A DNA stretch of 64,000 nucleotides from Salegentibacter lacus (GCF_020164555.1 NZ_JAIQZB010000013.1:1-64000), one strand, 5' to 3'. Shown: positions 8,101 through 17,765, counted from the stretch's first letter. The notes: generated from the sequence alone by a model not told the origin. Translations and numbers: made by a program.

Positions 8101-8937
8101 ATGGATATCTCCAACTTAAAAATTATAAAAGCTTCAGGTGAAAAAGCTAATTTTTCTATTGACAGAGTTGCAGAATCTTTGAGACGATCTGGTGCTAATG
8201 AAGAACTGATTCAAAAAACACTGGAGAAATTAAAAGCCGAGCTTTATGAAGGTATTACTACCAAAGAAATTTACAATCGTGCTTTTAATTTGCTTAAAAA
8301 GGGTAATAAAACCAGTGCTTTAAAGTATAAGTTAAAAACCGCTATTTATGAATTGGGCCCAACAGGATTTCCTTTTGAAAAATTTATTGCAGCGCTTTTA
8401 AGTCATAGTGGTTATAAAACCGAAATCGGAAAAATCTACCAGGGAAAATGTGTTACCCATGAAATTGATGTAGAGGCGAAATCAGATTCAAAACTGGTTT
8501 TAATAGAATGCAAATTTCATAATGCCGGTAGAAATTGCGATGTAAAAATTCCACTTTATATAGATTCAAGATTTCGGGATATAAAAAACTTCAGAAAAAA
8601 CGGAAATAATAAGCTAGATTTTGAAGAAGGTTGGGTAGTTACCAACACAAGATTTACGTCTGATGCAGTAAGATATGCAAAATGTGCCAATCTCAAATTG
8701 TTAAGCTGGGATTATCCAAAAGGTGAAGGTATTAAAGATAAGATAGACAAATTAGGACTCTATCCCATAACCGTTTCTACCCTGCTATCAGAACGGGAAA
8801 AAAACTTTTTGTTGAGTCGGGATGTGGTTTTGTGCCGGGAACTTATAAATGACACTTTTTACCTGGATCACTTAGGAATTAATAATCCGCGTAAAAAGAG
8901 GATTCTAGACGAAATGAAAGAACTCTGTAAACATTAA
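8101..8937 (+). CDS. ATP-cone domain fused to a PD-(D/E)XK (Mrr-like) nuclease domain
   Basis: A 278-residue fusion. Residues about 5-88 are an ATP-cone (KIIKASGEKANFSIDRVAESLRRSG, KTSALKYKLKTAIYELGP), the ATP/dATP-sensing module of ribonucleotide reductase and NrdR. Residues about 90-240 resemble the Mrr/PD-(D/E)XK endonuclease fold (FEKFIAALLSHSGYKTE, then D123, E136 and K138 in EIDV...LIECKFH), so the catalytic triad seems intact. No methylase or specificity subunit is nearby, which argues against a restriction system. It follows the usp genes by 34 bases, and its stop is 4 bases before the beta-CASP gene. A nucleotide-gated nuclease of the stress response is my inference. Confidence 0.85.
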   Translation: MDISNLKIIKASGEKANFSIDRVAESLRRSGANEELIQKTLEKLKAELYEGITTKEIYNRAFNLLKKGNKTSALKYKLKTAIYELGPTGFPFEKFIAALLSHSGYKTEIGKIYQGKCVTHEIDVEAKSDSKLVLIECKFHNAGRNCDVKIPLYIDSRFRDIKNFRKNGNNKLDFEEGWVVTNTRFTSDAVRYAKCANLKLLSWDYPKGEGIKDKIDKLGLYPITVSTLLSEREKNFLLSRDVVLCRELINDTFYLDHLGINNPRKKRILDEMKELCKH

Positions 8938-8941
8938 AAAA

Positions 8942-10315
8942 ATGGAAAATCAAGTTAAAATTCATTTTCTTGGCGCATCGGGTACTGTTACCGGATCTAA
9001 GTTTCTGCTGGAAACACCGGAATTAAATATTTTAATAGACTGCGGACTTTTCCAGGGAATTAAAAGTTTACGCGAACTCAACTGGAAAGATTTCCCGTTT
9101 GATCCAAAAGCTATAGATCTCATTTTACTTACCCACGGGCACCTGGATCACACGGGTTATTTACCACGTTTGGTAAACCAGGGTTATGTAAATCCAATTT
9201 TAGGTACACCACCAACTTTGGGAATTGCCGGCGTGATTTTGAAGGATAGCGCTAAAATCCAGGAAGAAGATGCTGAAAGAGCCAATAAAGAAGAATACTC
9301 TAAACATCAACCCGCTCTACCGTTATATACCACGAGTGATGCGGAAAAAACGATTGGTTTATTTAAAAGTATTAATCTGAATGAATGGTATCAGGTTTCA
9401 GAACATATTAAATATCGCTACCAGGCCAACGGCCATATTTTAGGTTCGGGTTTTATTGAATTAGACATTTTTGAAAAGCGTTTTGTGTTTTCGGGAGATG
9501 TGGGCCGCGAAAAAGATTTACTTCTTGAAGCACCTAATAAGCCGGAATGGGCCGATTATCTCTTTTTAGAGAGCACTTATGGCGACAGGCTTCATCCCCA
9601 AGATGATTCAGATGAAATACTTATTGAAGCCATTAAAAATACAGTCAATAAAAAAGGAAACCTTATTATTCCAAGTTTCGCTGTAGAACGTTTACAGGGA
9701 ATTATGTACAAACTTTATCTTTTAATCAAAAAAAATAAAATTCCTGAAATTCCTATTTACATAGATAGCCCAATGGGCAATGAAGTGTTGGGCTTATTTG
9801 AAGGGTTCAGCAAGTGGCACAAAATAGAGCCGGCAGAATTTAGAAAAATGCTTTCCTATTTTAATATTATCACTTCTTACCGGGATACCTGGAAAACCCT
9901 AGATGAAAACAGGTCTAAAATTGTAATTGCCGGAAGTGGAATGGTAACCGGTGGCCGGGTCCTCACCTACCTAAGATATTTAATAGATAAACCCGAAACT
10001 ACTGTTCTATTAGCAGGATACCAGGCTGAAGGCACAAGAGGAAGACAACTGGAAAATGGAGCTTCTGAGGTGAAAATCTTTGGAAAATACTGCCCTGTAA
10101 AAGCAAAAATCTTAAAAATGGAAAGTCTTTCTGCTCATGCAGATCAACAGGAATTATTGAATTGGATTTCAGAAATAAAGAATATACCGCAACAGGTTTT
10201 TTTAATTCATGGAGAACCCACAGCTTTAGATTCATTAAGGGTAAAAATTAAAGATCGATATAAATATAAAGTTACAATCCCTGCACTTAAAGATATTATA
10301 GGTTTAAAGTTTTAA
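8942..10315 (+). CDS. Beta-CASP metallo-beta-lactamase RNase-like protein
   Basis: A 457-residue MBL-fold protein of the CPSF73/Ysh1-like beta-CASP group, expected to cut RNA in the cytoplasm. Motif 2 THGHLDHTGYLPRL lies at about 63-76, the FSGDVGRE motif and LESTYGDR near 180-220, and the beta-CASP parts IVIAGSGMVTGGR, GYQAEGTRGR, SAHAD and FLIHGE follow in order. All metal ligands I can place are present. It ends the usp operon. Proteins of this COG1236 type often sit with stress genes in other bacteria, but the substrate is unknown. Confidence 0.9.
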   Translation: MENQVKIHFLGASGTVTGSKFLLETPELNILIDCGLFQGIKSLRELNWKDFPFDPKAIDLILLTHGHLDHTGYLPRLVNQGYVNPILGTPPTLGIAGVILKDSAKIQEEDAERANKEEYSKHQPALPLYTTSDAEKTIGLFKSINLNEWYQVSEHIKYRYQANGHILGSGFIELDIFEKRFVFSGDVGREKDLLLEAPNKPEWADYLFLESTYGDRLHPQDDSDEILIEAIKNTVNKKGNLIIPSFAVERLQGIMYKLYLLIKKNKIPEIPIYIDSPMGNEVLGLFEGFSKWHKIEPAEFRKMLSYFNIITSYRDTWKTLDENRSKIVIAGSGMVTGGRVLTYLRYLIDKPETTVLLAGYQAEGTRGRQLENGASEVKIFGKYCPVKAKILKMESLSAHADQQELLNWISEIKNIPQQVFLIHGEPTALDSLRVKIKDRYKYKVTIPALKDIIGLKF

Positions 10316-10573
10316 ATTCTAAATTCCATAACGAAAACCTTTTCGTTCAATTTAGCACACGTTCTCTGCAATAATGGCAGTGAAAATGTCAGTTTCCTAT
10401 TGGAACAAAATTCAAATAAAAAATTACCTAAACTTCCTACTTCAGCTAAAACCTAAGATGAAAAATGCCCATAAGCAATGATTCTTAACGTTTTTCATAT
10501 TATAAATTATACCAAAAGCTAATTAAGAAAAGCTTTCAATCTACCTTATTATAAGGCCTAAGCGCTATTTGAA

Positions 10574-10581
10574 TATATTTG
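10574..10581 (+). promoter_or_regulatory. Candidate -7 box for the proCBA operon
   Basis: TATATTTG is an exact match to TANNTTTG. No clear -33 TTG is visible, and the implied leader of about 200 bases is long, so this is tentative. Confidence 0.3.
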
Positions 10582-10681
10582 CATCCCCAGTAGCAACAGC
10601 TTTTTTTACATTAGTTTAACCTAAAATTTTATTATTTCCGCTTAAATTAAATTAATTTCCATTTGGCGTTTGGCCCAAGTA

Positions 10682-10704
10682 CAATGTTTTTACCCTAAAC
10701 ATTG
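10682..10704. promoter_or_regulatory. Inverted repeat, possible operator upstream of proC
   Basis: CAATGTTT and AAACATTG form perfect 8-bp arms around a 7-base centre, 77 bases before the proC start. Size and symmetry suit a dimeric repressor or a leader hairpin; no matching regulator is apparent. Confidence 0.35.
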
Positions 10705-10780
10705 CATAGTCTTTGTTCTTTATAGAATGGATTTAAAGATCCCAACGTCGAAAATGAATTAATTAACCAAAAAATAAAGA

Positions 10781-11584
10781 ATGAAAGTATTAGTTATTGG
10801 AGCAGGAAATATGGGACTTACATACGCCGAAGGAATGGCGAAGTCTAGTTTTCTTAATCACCGAAATCTTATGATTTTCGATAAATCGGCTGAGATAATC
10901 ACCACGCTGAGTAAAGTAGATCATTTTGATGTATATGATGATATAGAAGAATGTCTTCCAAAGGCAGACATCGTATTTCTGGCTGTAAAACCATATCACT
11001 GTGATGCTTTATTTGAAGAAATTAAACCTTTAGTAAACGATCAGCAAATCTTTGTTTCCCTGATGGCCGGAATAACCATCGATAAGATACAACAAGGATT
11101 AGGTGTTAAAAAAGTGGTTCGTTCTATGCCTAACCTTCCTGCACAGGTAGGAAAAGGAGTTACTTCGTTTACCGAAGCTAAAGAAATATCCAGAGTAGAA
11201 CTTCTTATGGTAAGAAACTTACTGGATACTACCGGAGCCTCAATTCACGTAGAAACAGAAAAATTTATCGATGCTTCTACAGGAATTTCAGGAAGCGGAC
11301 CAGCCTACGTTTTTTACTTCATGAACTCTATGATGGAAGCCGCCTTAAAAATGGGCTTTTCCAAAAACGATTCAAAAGTATTGGTAAGCCAAACATTTGA
11401 AGGTGCTGTAAAACTTTTTAATGATTCAGATCTTTCTCCTAGTACCTGGATGGATCGCGTTGCTTCTAAAGGAGGAACAACTCGTGCAGCTTTAGATTCT
11501 ATGGACGATAATAACATTGAAGAATTAATTAAAGATGCGGCCTACGCGGCATTTGACAGAGCTGTGGAATTAGGGAAAGAGTAA
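10781..11584 (+). CDS. proC: Pyrroline-5-carboxylate reductase
   Basis: Last step of proline synthesis: NAD(P)H reduction of pyrroline-5-carboxylate in the cytoplasm. The 267 residues start with the Rossmann motif VLVIGAGNMGLTYAEG, have AVKP at about 68-71 and the family signature near ISGSGPAYVFYFMNSMMEAAL, with SKGGTTRAALD in the dimerisation domain. Length is normal. First gene of proC-proB-proA, with gaps of 40 and 46 bases, so one operon carries the whole glutamate-to-proline path. Confidence 0.97.
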   Translation: MKVLVIGAGNMGLTYAEGMAKSSFLNHRNLMIFDKSAEIITTLSKVDHFDVYDDIEECLPKADIVFLAVKPYHCDALFEEIKPLVNDQQIFVSLMAGITIDKIQQGLGVKKVVRSMPNLPAQVGKGVTSFTEAKEISRVELLMVRNLLDTTGASIHVETEKFIDASTGISGSGPAYVFYFMNSMMEAALKMGFSKNDSKVLVSQTFEGAVKLFNDSDLSPSTWMDRVASKGGTTRAALDSMDDNNIEELIKDAAYAAFDRAVELGKE

Positions 11585-11624
11585 TCTAAGTCTAAAAAAA
11601 GAAGTTTAAATATAACTTTATAAA

Positions 11625-12395
11625 ATGGAAAAAAAGAGAATCGTAGTTAAGGTCGGAACTAATGTAATGACCAATAAAGATAACAGGATTTTAGGCCCCG
11701 TACTAAAACATCTTGTAGAACAAATAGCTACACTTTATGAAGAAGATATTATGGTAGTTCTCGTTTCTTCAGGGTCGGCGATCGCCGGAAAAGAAGTGCT
11801 TGGAGATGTAGATATAGAAGATGCCTCTAAAAGAAGACAAGTATTTTCTGCGGTAGGACAACCGCGTATGATGCGTCACTATTATAGTATTTTTCATGAT
11901 TACGGAATGCGTTGTGCTCAGGTACTGGCTACCAAAAGAGATTTTAGCCCGGGAATTCACCGCGAAAATATGATTAACTGCTACGAATCTTTATTATCTG
12001 AAGGGATTATCCCAATTGCTAATGAAGATGATGCAGTATCAGTAACCATGTCCATGTTCTCTGATAATGATGAACTTGCCAGCCTTGTTGCTGAACTGAT
12101 AAATGCCGATTCCTTAATTATTCTAAGTGATACTGATGGTCTATACACCGGTCATCCCGGAGACGACGAATCAGAAAAACTGAATAAAGTTACGGTTGAT
12201 GAAAACGTTGAAAAATACGTACAGGAATCCGGAAAAGGCGAAGGTGAAGGCCGTGGTGGTATGGAGTCTAAAATTAAGATTGCCAAAGGAACCGCAGCCA
12301 AAAACATTACCACTTATATCGCTAATGGTAAGCAGCATAATGTGATCCTTGATATCGTAGCCGGAAAACCGGTGGGTACCAAATTTACCGCTTAG
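11625..12395 (+). CDS. proB: Glutamate 5-kinase without PUA domain
   Basis: First step of proline synthesis: ATP-dependent phosphorylation of glutamate. Amino-acid kinase fold with IVVKVGTNVMTNKD at the start, VLVSSGSAIAGK, IANEDDAVSV, LLSDTDGLY-like ILSDTDGLYT and GRGGMESKIKIAK. At 256 residues it ends after the kinase domain and lacks the about 100-residue C-terminal PUA domain of the E. coli enzyme, a short form seen in various bacteria. Proline feedback control may therefore differ. Central gene of the proCBA operon. Confidence 0.96.
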   Translation: MEKKRIVVKVGTNVMTNKDNRILGPVLKHLVEQIATLYEEDIMVVLVSSGSAIAGKEVLGDVDIEDASKRRQVFSAVGQPRMMRHYYSIFHDYGMRCAQVLATKRDFSPGIHRENMINCYESLLSEGIIPIANEDDAVSVTMSMFSDNDELASLVAELINADSLIILSDTDGLYTGHPGDDESEKLNKVTVDENVEKYVQESGKGEGEGRGGMESKIKIAKGTAAKNITTYIANGKQHNVILDIVAGKPVGTKFTA

Positions 12396-12441
12396 TACAC
12401 GATAAAATTGAAGTTTAATCAAACTAAAATATATTTAAGTA

Positions 12442-13641
12442 ATGAAATTATTAGATTCTAAAACCAAAAATAACGTCCTGCAATCCATGATCAATATCCT
12501 GGATAAAAGACGTGAGGAAATTGTAGCCGCAAATAAAAAAGATCTTGACGCTTTTGGCGATGGAGATCAGGCTATGCGTGATAGATTGGTAGTAAATAAT
12601 GCCAAGGTAGACGATATGATGCGCTCTGTAAAAGAAGTTATGGACCAGGAAGATCCTGTAGGCCAAACTATAGAGCATAGAAGATTGGACACCGGATTAG
12701 ACATCACCAATAAAACCGCACCATTTGGAACGATTATGATTATTTATGAATCTCGTCCCGATGTAACAATTGAAGCTGCGGTGCTTGCATTTAAAGCAAA
12801 TAACAAAATCTATCTAAAAGGTGGGAAAGAAGCCAATTTCTCCAACAGAATTCTTGAGGAATGCTGGCACGAAGCGCTTCAGGAAAACGGTTTAGAAAAA
12901 GACTGGATCGAGTTATTGCAAATGAATAGAACCGAAACCCAGGAATTCCTTAAAAATCCACCACAGCATATCGATTTAGTGGTGCCAAGAGGAGGAGAGA
13001 AACTTATCGCATTTGTAAAAGAACATTCCACTGGTGCTGTACTGGTAAGCGGACGAGGAAATAATTTCCTTTATGTTTCTAAAAACGCCGATTTTGATAC
13101 CGCTAAAAAAGTAATGCTGAATGCTAAAATCGATAAGATTTCAGGATGTAATGCATTAGATAAGGTATTAATCGATAAAAACCTTCCAGACTTTGAAAAA
13201 AGAGTAAAAGAACTTTATGATATGTTCACTCAAAACAAAGTACAGATTCAGGTAGATGATGATATCGCCAAAGTACTTCCAAATGAAGAAAAAATACCTT
13301 CAGAAGACACGTGGTACGAAGAATTTCTTGCAATGAGAATTGTACTTGGAGCTATAGATGGCACTGACGCCGCAATGGATAAGATCAATAAATATTCAGG
13401 TGGGCACTCTGCCGTGATTATTACAAAAGATAAGGAAGAAGCCGCAAACTTTATGGAGCAGGTAGATAGCGCCGCTGTTTATCATAACGCTTCCACCCGT
13501 TTCACCGATGGTGGTCAAATGGGCGTTGGAGCAGAACTCGCTATTAGTACCGATAAACTTCACCACCGTGGGCCACTTGGTTTAAAACAATTGGTTACCA
13601 ATAAATATTATGTTTTAGGTGAAGGTCATATTAGAGAGTAA
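12442..13641 (+). CDS. proA: Glutamate-5-semialdehyde dehydrogenase
   Basis: Second step of proline synthesis: NADPH reduction of glutamyl-5-phosphate. A 399-residue aldehyde-dehydrogenase-fold enzyme with IYESRPDVTIEAA at about 103-115, KGGKEANFSN, VPRGGEKLI, and the catalytic Cys in KISGCNALDKVLID near residue 238. C-terminal STRFTDGGQMGVGAELAIS matches the family. It ends the operon, just before a strong terminator at 13662. Confidence 0.97.
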   Translation: MKLLDSKTKNNVLQSMINILDKRREEIVAANKKDLDAFGDGDQAMRDRLVVNNAKVDDMMRSVKEVMDQEDPVGQTIEHRRLDTGLDITNKTAPFGTIMIIYESRPDVTIEAAVLAFKANNKIYLKGGKEANFSNRILEECWHEALQENGLEKDWIELLQMNRTETQEFLKNPPQHIDLVVPRGGEKLIAFVKEHSTGAVLVSGRGNNFLYVSKNADFDTAKKVMLNAKIDKISGCNALDKVLIDKNLPDFEKRVKELYDMFTQNKVQIQVDDDIAKVLPNEEKIPSEDTWYEEFLAMRIVLGAIDGTDAAMDKINKYSGGHSAVIITKDKEEAANFMEQVDSAAVYHNASTRFTDGGQMGVGAELAISTDKLHHRGPLGLKQLVTNKYYVLGEGHIRE

Positions 13642-13661
13642 TTTATTCTCTTAATAAACTT

Positions 13662-13692
13662 AAAAAACCGCTGAATTTATCAGCGGTTTTTT
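13662..13692 (+). terminator. Terminator of the proCBA operon
   Basis: AAAAAACCGCTGA and TCAGCGGTTTTTT form a perfect 13-bp stem around a 5-base loop, with the T-run inside the right arm; 20 bases after the proA stop. Confidence 0.9.
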
Positions 13693-13785
13693 AATACCCA
13701 ATTTTATATAAATCCCAATTCTTTCCTTGATAGATGTAACGTTTACGCACTTTTAGAGTCCTATTATATAAAGAAACGTTTATCA

Positions 13786-15651
13786 ATGAAAAAAGCTATT
13801 TATACGCTGGCCTTTATTGGCGCACTTTACAGCTGTAAAACCACACAAACCTCAGAGAAAGCTCAACCGGTAATTGCAAGCATAGACCTTGTAAATGTTG
13901 AGGAAGACAAAGTTTCGGTAATTGTTGATCCCGATAGGTTCACTACTGAAAATACTATCTTTTACATTCCTAAAACCGTTCCCGGCACCTACTCTACCGA
14001 TAACTACGGAAAATTTATCGAAAATTTTAAAGCCCTAGATTATGATGGAAATGAATTGGAGTTTGAAAAAATTGACGATAATTCCTGGACTATTCCAAAC
14101 GCCGCAAACTTAGATAAAGTAAGCTATCAGGTTAACGATACTTATGATATTGAAGGTGAAGAAGGTGTTTTTTCACCATCGGGAACTAATATTGAAGCCG
14201 GAGAAAACTTTATGCTTAACCTGCACGGTTTTGTTGGGTATTTCGAAAATGAACAGGAAGAACCGTATCGTTTAGAAATTAAAAGACCGCAGGATCTTAT
14301 TCCCGGGACGGCCTTAAGCAAAACGGTTGCAGCTTCAGAAGATATGTCGTTTAAAGAAGATATTTATTCTTTAGGTCGCTATTTTGAAGTTATAGACAAC
14401 CCGATTATGTACGCCAAACCCGATACTACCAGTTTTATGATAGAAGGCATGGAAGTACTTATCAATGTTTATTCTCCCAACGAAAAATATACTTCAGAAA
14501 GTATAAAACCCGGGATTGAAGAAATGATTAGCGCGCAGAAACGCTTTTTAGGTGAAGTAGATAATACCGGAAAATATGCCATTTTATTATATCTTTCAGA
14601 TAGTGAAACTCAGGATGCTCGTGGTTTTGGTGCTTTAGAGCATCATACTTCTACCGTAGTTGTTCTTCCTGAATCTATGCAACCTGAACAATTGCAAAAG
14701 ACAATGACTGATGTGGTTTCGCACGAATTCTTTCACATTTTGACTCCGCTAAACGTTCATTCTGAAGAAGTTCATTATTTTGATTATAACGATCCTAAAA
14801 TGTCTCAACACTTATGGATGTATGAAGGTGTGACTGAATATTTCGCAAACCTTTTTCAAATCAATCAGGAGCTTATAGAAAAGCAGGATTTTTACGATAG
14901 GATTTCAGATAAGATAAAATCGGCACAACAGTTTGACGACACGATGCCATTTACTGAAATGAGCAAAAATATCCTGGAAGATCCTTACAAAGACAGTTAT
15001 TATAATGTATATCAAAAAGGAGCTCTAATTGGGATGGCTTTGGATATTCGTTTAAGGGAATTAAGCAATGGAGAAATGGGAATTCTTGACCTTATGAAAG
15101 CGCTTAGCGATAAATACGGAATGGATAAACCTTTTGAAGATGAAGAATTATTTGATGATATCGTTGAACTCACCTATCCTGAAATAAGAACTTTCCTGGA
15201 AACGTATGTTAGCGGCTCTACGCCAATTCCATACAATGAATTTTTCGCAAAAGTAGGTCTTGAAGAATCTGAAACTGAAATCAACACCGGCTACTTTATA
15301 AAAGGACAAACCCCATATATAGATGGTGACCCTGCTAAAGGTGAATTATTCTTTAGAGAAAATATTCAGTTTAATTCCTTTTTACAGGAACTTGGTATTG
15401 AAGGTGGCGATATAATTAAATCTGTAAACGGTGAAGAATATAATATTCAAAATGTTTATAATCTAATTATGAAAGCTGAATCCTGGGAAGAAGGTCAGGA
15501 AGTTACTTTTGTAGTGATTCGAGACGGGGAAGAGCTAGAACTTACTGCCACTACAGCACAGCCCACAGATACCGATACTACAATTACTGAAAAAGACCTG
15601 CCCGAAAGCAGCGAAGAAGTAAAACTTAGAAATGCTTGGTTAAAAGGTTAA
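13786..15651 (+). CDS. M61 family metallopeptidase lipoprotein with PDZ domain
   Basis: A 621-residue lipoprotein: the signal MKKAIYTLAFIGALYSC has a lipobox ending at Cys17. An N-terminal beta domain (about 30-220) is followed by the zinc peptidase domain with VVSHEFFHILTPLNVH (HExxH-like HEFFH near residue 313) and the third ligand in MYEGVTEYFANLF. A PDZ domain lies at about 500-595 (FLQELGIEGGDIIKSVNGEEY). M61 enzymes are glycyl aminopeptidases; the true substrate here is unknown. Attachment to the outer membrane or inner membrane outer leaflet is expected. Single gene, ended by the palindrome at 15675. Confidence 0.92.
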   Translation: MKKAIYTLAFIGALYSCKTTQTSEKAQPVIASIDLVNVEEDKVSVIVDPDRFTTENTIFYIPKTVPGTYSTDNYGKFIENFKALDYDGNELEFEKIDDNSWTIPNAANLDKVSYQVNDTYDIEGEEGVFSPSGTNIEAGENFMLNLHGFVGYFENEQEEPYRLEIKRPQDLIPGTALSKTVAASEDMSFKEDIYSLGRYFEVIDNPIMYAKPDTTSFMIEGMEVLINVYSPNEKYTSESIKPGIEEMISAQKRFLGEVDNTGKYAILLYLSDSETQDARGFGALEHHTSTVVVLPESMQPEQLQKTMTDVVSHEFFHILTPLNVHSEEVHYFDYNDPKMSQHLWMYEGVTEYFANLFQINQELIEKQDFYDRISDKIKSAQQFDDTMPFTEMSKNILEDPYKDSYYNVYQKGALIGMALDIRLRELSNGEMGILDLMKALSDKYGMDKPFEDEELFDDIVELTYPEIRTFLETYVSGSTPIPYNEFFAKVGLEESETEINTGYFIKGQTPYIDGDPAKGELFFRENIQFNSFLQELGIEGGDIIKSVNGEEYNIQNVYNLIMKAESWEEGQEVTFVVIRDGEELELTATTAQPTDTDTTITEKDLPESSEEVKLRNAWLKG

Positions 15652-15674
15652 TAGATTTTAATTTAAGTATTTGT

Positions 15675-15700
15675 AGCGGCGGGAATTCCCGCCGCTTTTT
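15675..15700 (+). terminator. Terminator after the M61 peptidase gene
   Basis: AGCGGCGGGAATTCCCGCCGCT is a perfect 22-bp palindrome followed by TTTT, 23 bases after the stop codon. It is much richer in GC than the surrounding spacer. Confidence 0.9.
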
Positions 15701-15761
15701 ATTTCCATAATCGGGTTTTATCTACTAAATTAGGGCGGCTAACCAACTTGAAGATTAATTT

Positions 15762-17765
15762 ATGGAAATTCCTATCTTACAGGATATTGTTATTATTCTG
15801 GGACTCTCAATTTTGATTATCCTTTTATTTCAAAAGATAAAAGTGCCATCAATCCTGGGATTTCTTCTGGCGGGAATTATTGCAGGCCCACATGCTTTCA
15901 ATCTTATAAGTTCCTCACACGAAGTAGAATTACTTTCTGAAATTGGGATTATTTTCCTGCTTTTTGTTATTGGAATTGAACTCTCGATAAAAGAGCTTCT
16001 TGCCATGAAAAACACGGTCTTAATTGGCGGTGGTCTTCAGGTTGGTGGTACTATTCTGTTTACCACAATAGTTGCGTATTTTTTTGGTTTACCTTTAAAT
16101 TCCGCTGTATTCTTAGGGTTTCTATTCTCTTTAAGTAGTACGGCAATTGTTTTAAAGCTTATTCAGGAACGCGGCGAAATTACCGCTCCTCACGGTCGGG
16201 TGGCACTTGGTATTCTTATTTTCCAGGATATAATCGTGGTTCCTATGATGTTGCTTACCCCGATTTTGGCAGGTGACGGTGGCGATCTTCTTACCACTGT
16301 GCTTATACTTATCGCTAAAATTGTTGGAGTTGGCGTAGTAATCTATTTATTGGCGCGGTATATTGTACCTCGAATTTTTAGTATGGTGGTAAAAACAAAA
16401 AGTAAAGAACTTTTTATTTTAACTACTGTAGTTTTCTGTTTTGCCATTGCGTGGCTAACTTCTTCGGTTGGATTATCGCTGGCTTTAGGTGCTTTTTTTG
16501 CGGGACTTATTATTTCTGAATCGGAATACAGCCACCAGGCTACCGTAAATGTTTTGCCTTTTAGAGAGATCTTTATTAGCTTCTTTTTTATCTCGGTAGG
16601 AACATTGCTGAATTTAGAATTCTTCATCCAAAACATTTTAATGATCCTGCTCCTGGTCATTGGAGTTGTATTTTTAAAAATGTTGGTAGTGGGTTTAACG
16701 GTTATGTTGCTTAAATACCCTCCAAGAACAGTCTTTTTAAGTTTATTTAGCTTATTCCAGGTAGGGGAGTTTTCTTTATTGCTTTCCGGAGTTGGATTGG
16801 ATAATAATATTATTCCAGATAGTATTTACCAGTATTTCCTGGCAATTTCGATCATTACTATGGGCTTGACCCCTTTTCTAATAGCAGCCGCGCCAAAAAT
16901 TACGTATTCAATTTTAAAGGCCAGGGTCCCATCTTCAGTAAGACATAGATTGGAAAGTCTTAATAAACATAAAACTACTGATGAAACCCAGGAAGCAAAG
17001 AACCTGGAAGATCATTTAATTATTATCGGCTACGGAATTAACGGTGAAAATATTGCGAAAGCAGCCCGAAACGCTGAAATTCCCTATGTGATTTTAGATA
17101 CCGATCCGGTTACATTTAAAAAAGCAAAGAATAACAATGAACCTATAATTTTTGGGGATGCTACAAACTCGCTAATCTTGAAACATCTTCACGTTCAGGA
17201 TGCCCGTGTTGTAGTAATTGCTATTTCAGATCCCGGTGCAACTAAAAAGATTATCAGCAATGTGCGTTTATATTCTAAAACCGCTTTTATTATTGTAAGA
17301 ACACGCTACGTTAGAGAGATTGAAGAAAATATTAAACTGGGTGCCGATGAAGTGATCCCGGAAGAATTTGAAACTTCTATTGAAATCTTTAATCGTGTAC
17401 TTAAAAAATACCTAGTGCCCTATAACGAAATAATGGATTTTACCGCGAGCATACGCTCTTCAGACTATGAGATGTTAACATCAGTAAAAGGCAGGCCCCA
17501 TAAACCCTCATTACAACATTTGCACATTCCCAATCGTGAAATTGTAACTTTAAGTGTTCAGCAAAATAACAGTGATATTGTGGGGAAAAGTATTCAAACC
17601 TCAGGAATTGGTAAGAATTTTAGGGTTACCGTGCTGGCAATAAAAAGAGATACCCAATACATAACCGAAATCCTTCCAGATACCAAGATTAAACAAGGGG
17701 ATTTATTATATATTTTTGGGAACCCTGTGAATATAAATAGATTAAACGAAGCGCTTTCGTATTAA
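15762..17765 (+). CDS. Kef-type cation:proton antiporter with TrkA domains
   Basis: A 667-residue CPA2 family membrane antiporter for K+ or Na+ against H+. About twelve hydrophobic segments cover residues 5-385. A TrkA-N (RCK) Rossmann domain starts near 420 (LIIIGYGINGENIAKAARNAEIPYVILDTD), and a TrkA-C domain covers about 575-665. The RCK domains normally bind NAD(H) or other nucleotides to gate the pore. Its stop codon overlaps that of the convergent SulP gene by two bases, so the two genes leave no room for a shared terminator. Confidence 0.93.
   Translation: MEIPILQDIVIILGLSILIILLFQKIKVPSILGFLLAGIIAGPHAFNLISSSHEVELLSEIGIIFLLFVIGIELSIKELLAMKNTVLIGGGLQVGGTILFTTIVAYFFGLPLNSAVFLGFLFSLSSTAIVLKLIQERGEITAPHGRVALGILIFQDIIVVPMMLLTPILAGDGGDLLTTVLILIAKIVGVGVVIYLLARYIVPRIFSMVVKTKSKELFILTTVVFCFAIAWLTSSVGLSLALGAFFAGLIISESEYSHQATVNVLPFREIFISFFFISVGTLLNLEFFIQNILMILLLVIGVVFLKMLVVGLTVMLLKYPPRTVFLSLFSLFQVGEFSLLLSGVGLDNNIIPDSIYQYFLAISIITMGLTPFLIAAAPKITYSILKARVPSSVRHRLESLNKHKTTDETQEAKNLEDHLIIIGYGINGENIAKAARNAEIPYVILDTDPVTFKKAKNNNEPIIFGDATNSLILKHLHVQDARVVVIAISDPGATKKIISNVRLYSKTAFIIVRTRYVREIEENIKLGADEVIPEEFETSIEIFNRVLKKYLVPYNEIMDFTASIRSSDYEMLTSVKGRPHKPSLQHLHIPNREIVTLSVQQNNSDIVGKSIQTSGIGKNFRVTVLAIKRDTQYITEILPDTKIKQGDLLYIFGNPVNINRLNEALSY

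Larger units (their letters stand above)
10316..10780 (+). other. Spacer upstream of proC
   Basis: A 465-base spacer. A perfect small palindrome, AACGAAAA-CC-TTTTCGTT, lies at 10330..10347, just past the beta-CASP stop, and may act in 3' end formation although no T-run follows. A perfect TANNTTTG box, TATATTTG, is at 10574..10581. An inverted repeat CAATGTTT-N7-AAACATTG is at 10682..10704. I see no reading frame worth calling. Confidence 0.5.

Noticed and set aside
8101-8937. Reading the PD-(D/E)XK gene as part of a restriction-modification system
   Set aside because: No methyltransferase or specificity subunit is near, and the ATP-cone and operon context point elsewhere.
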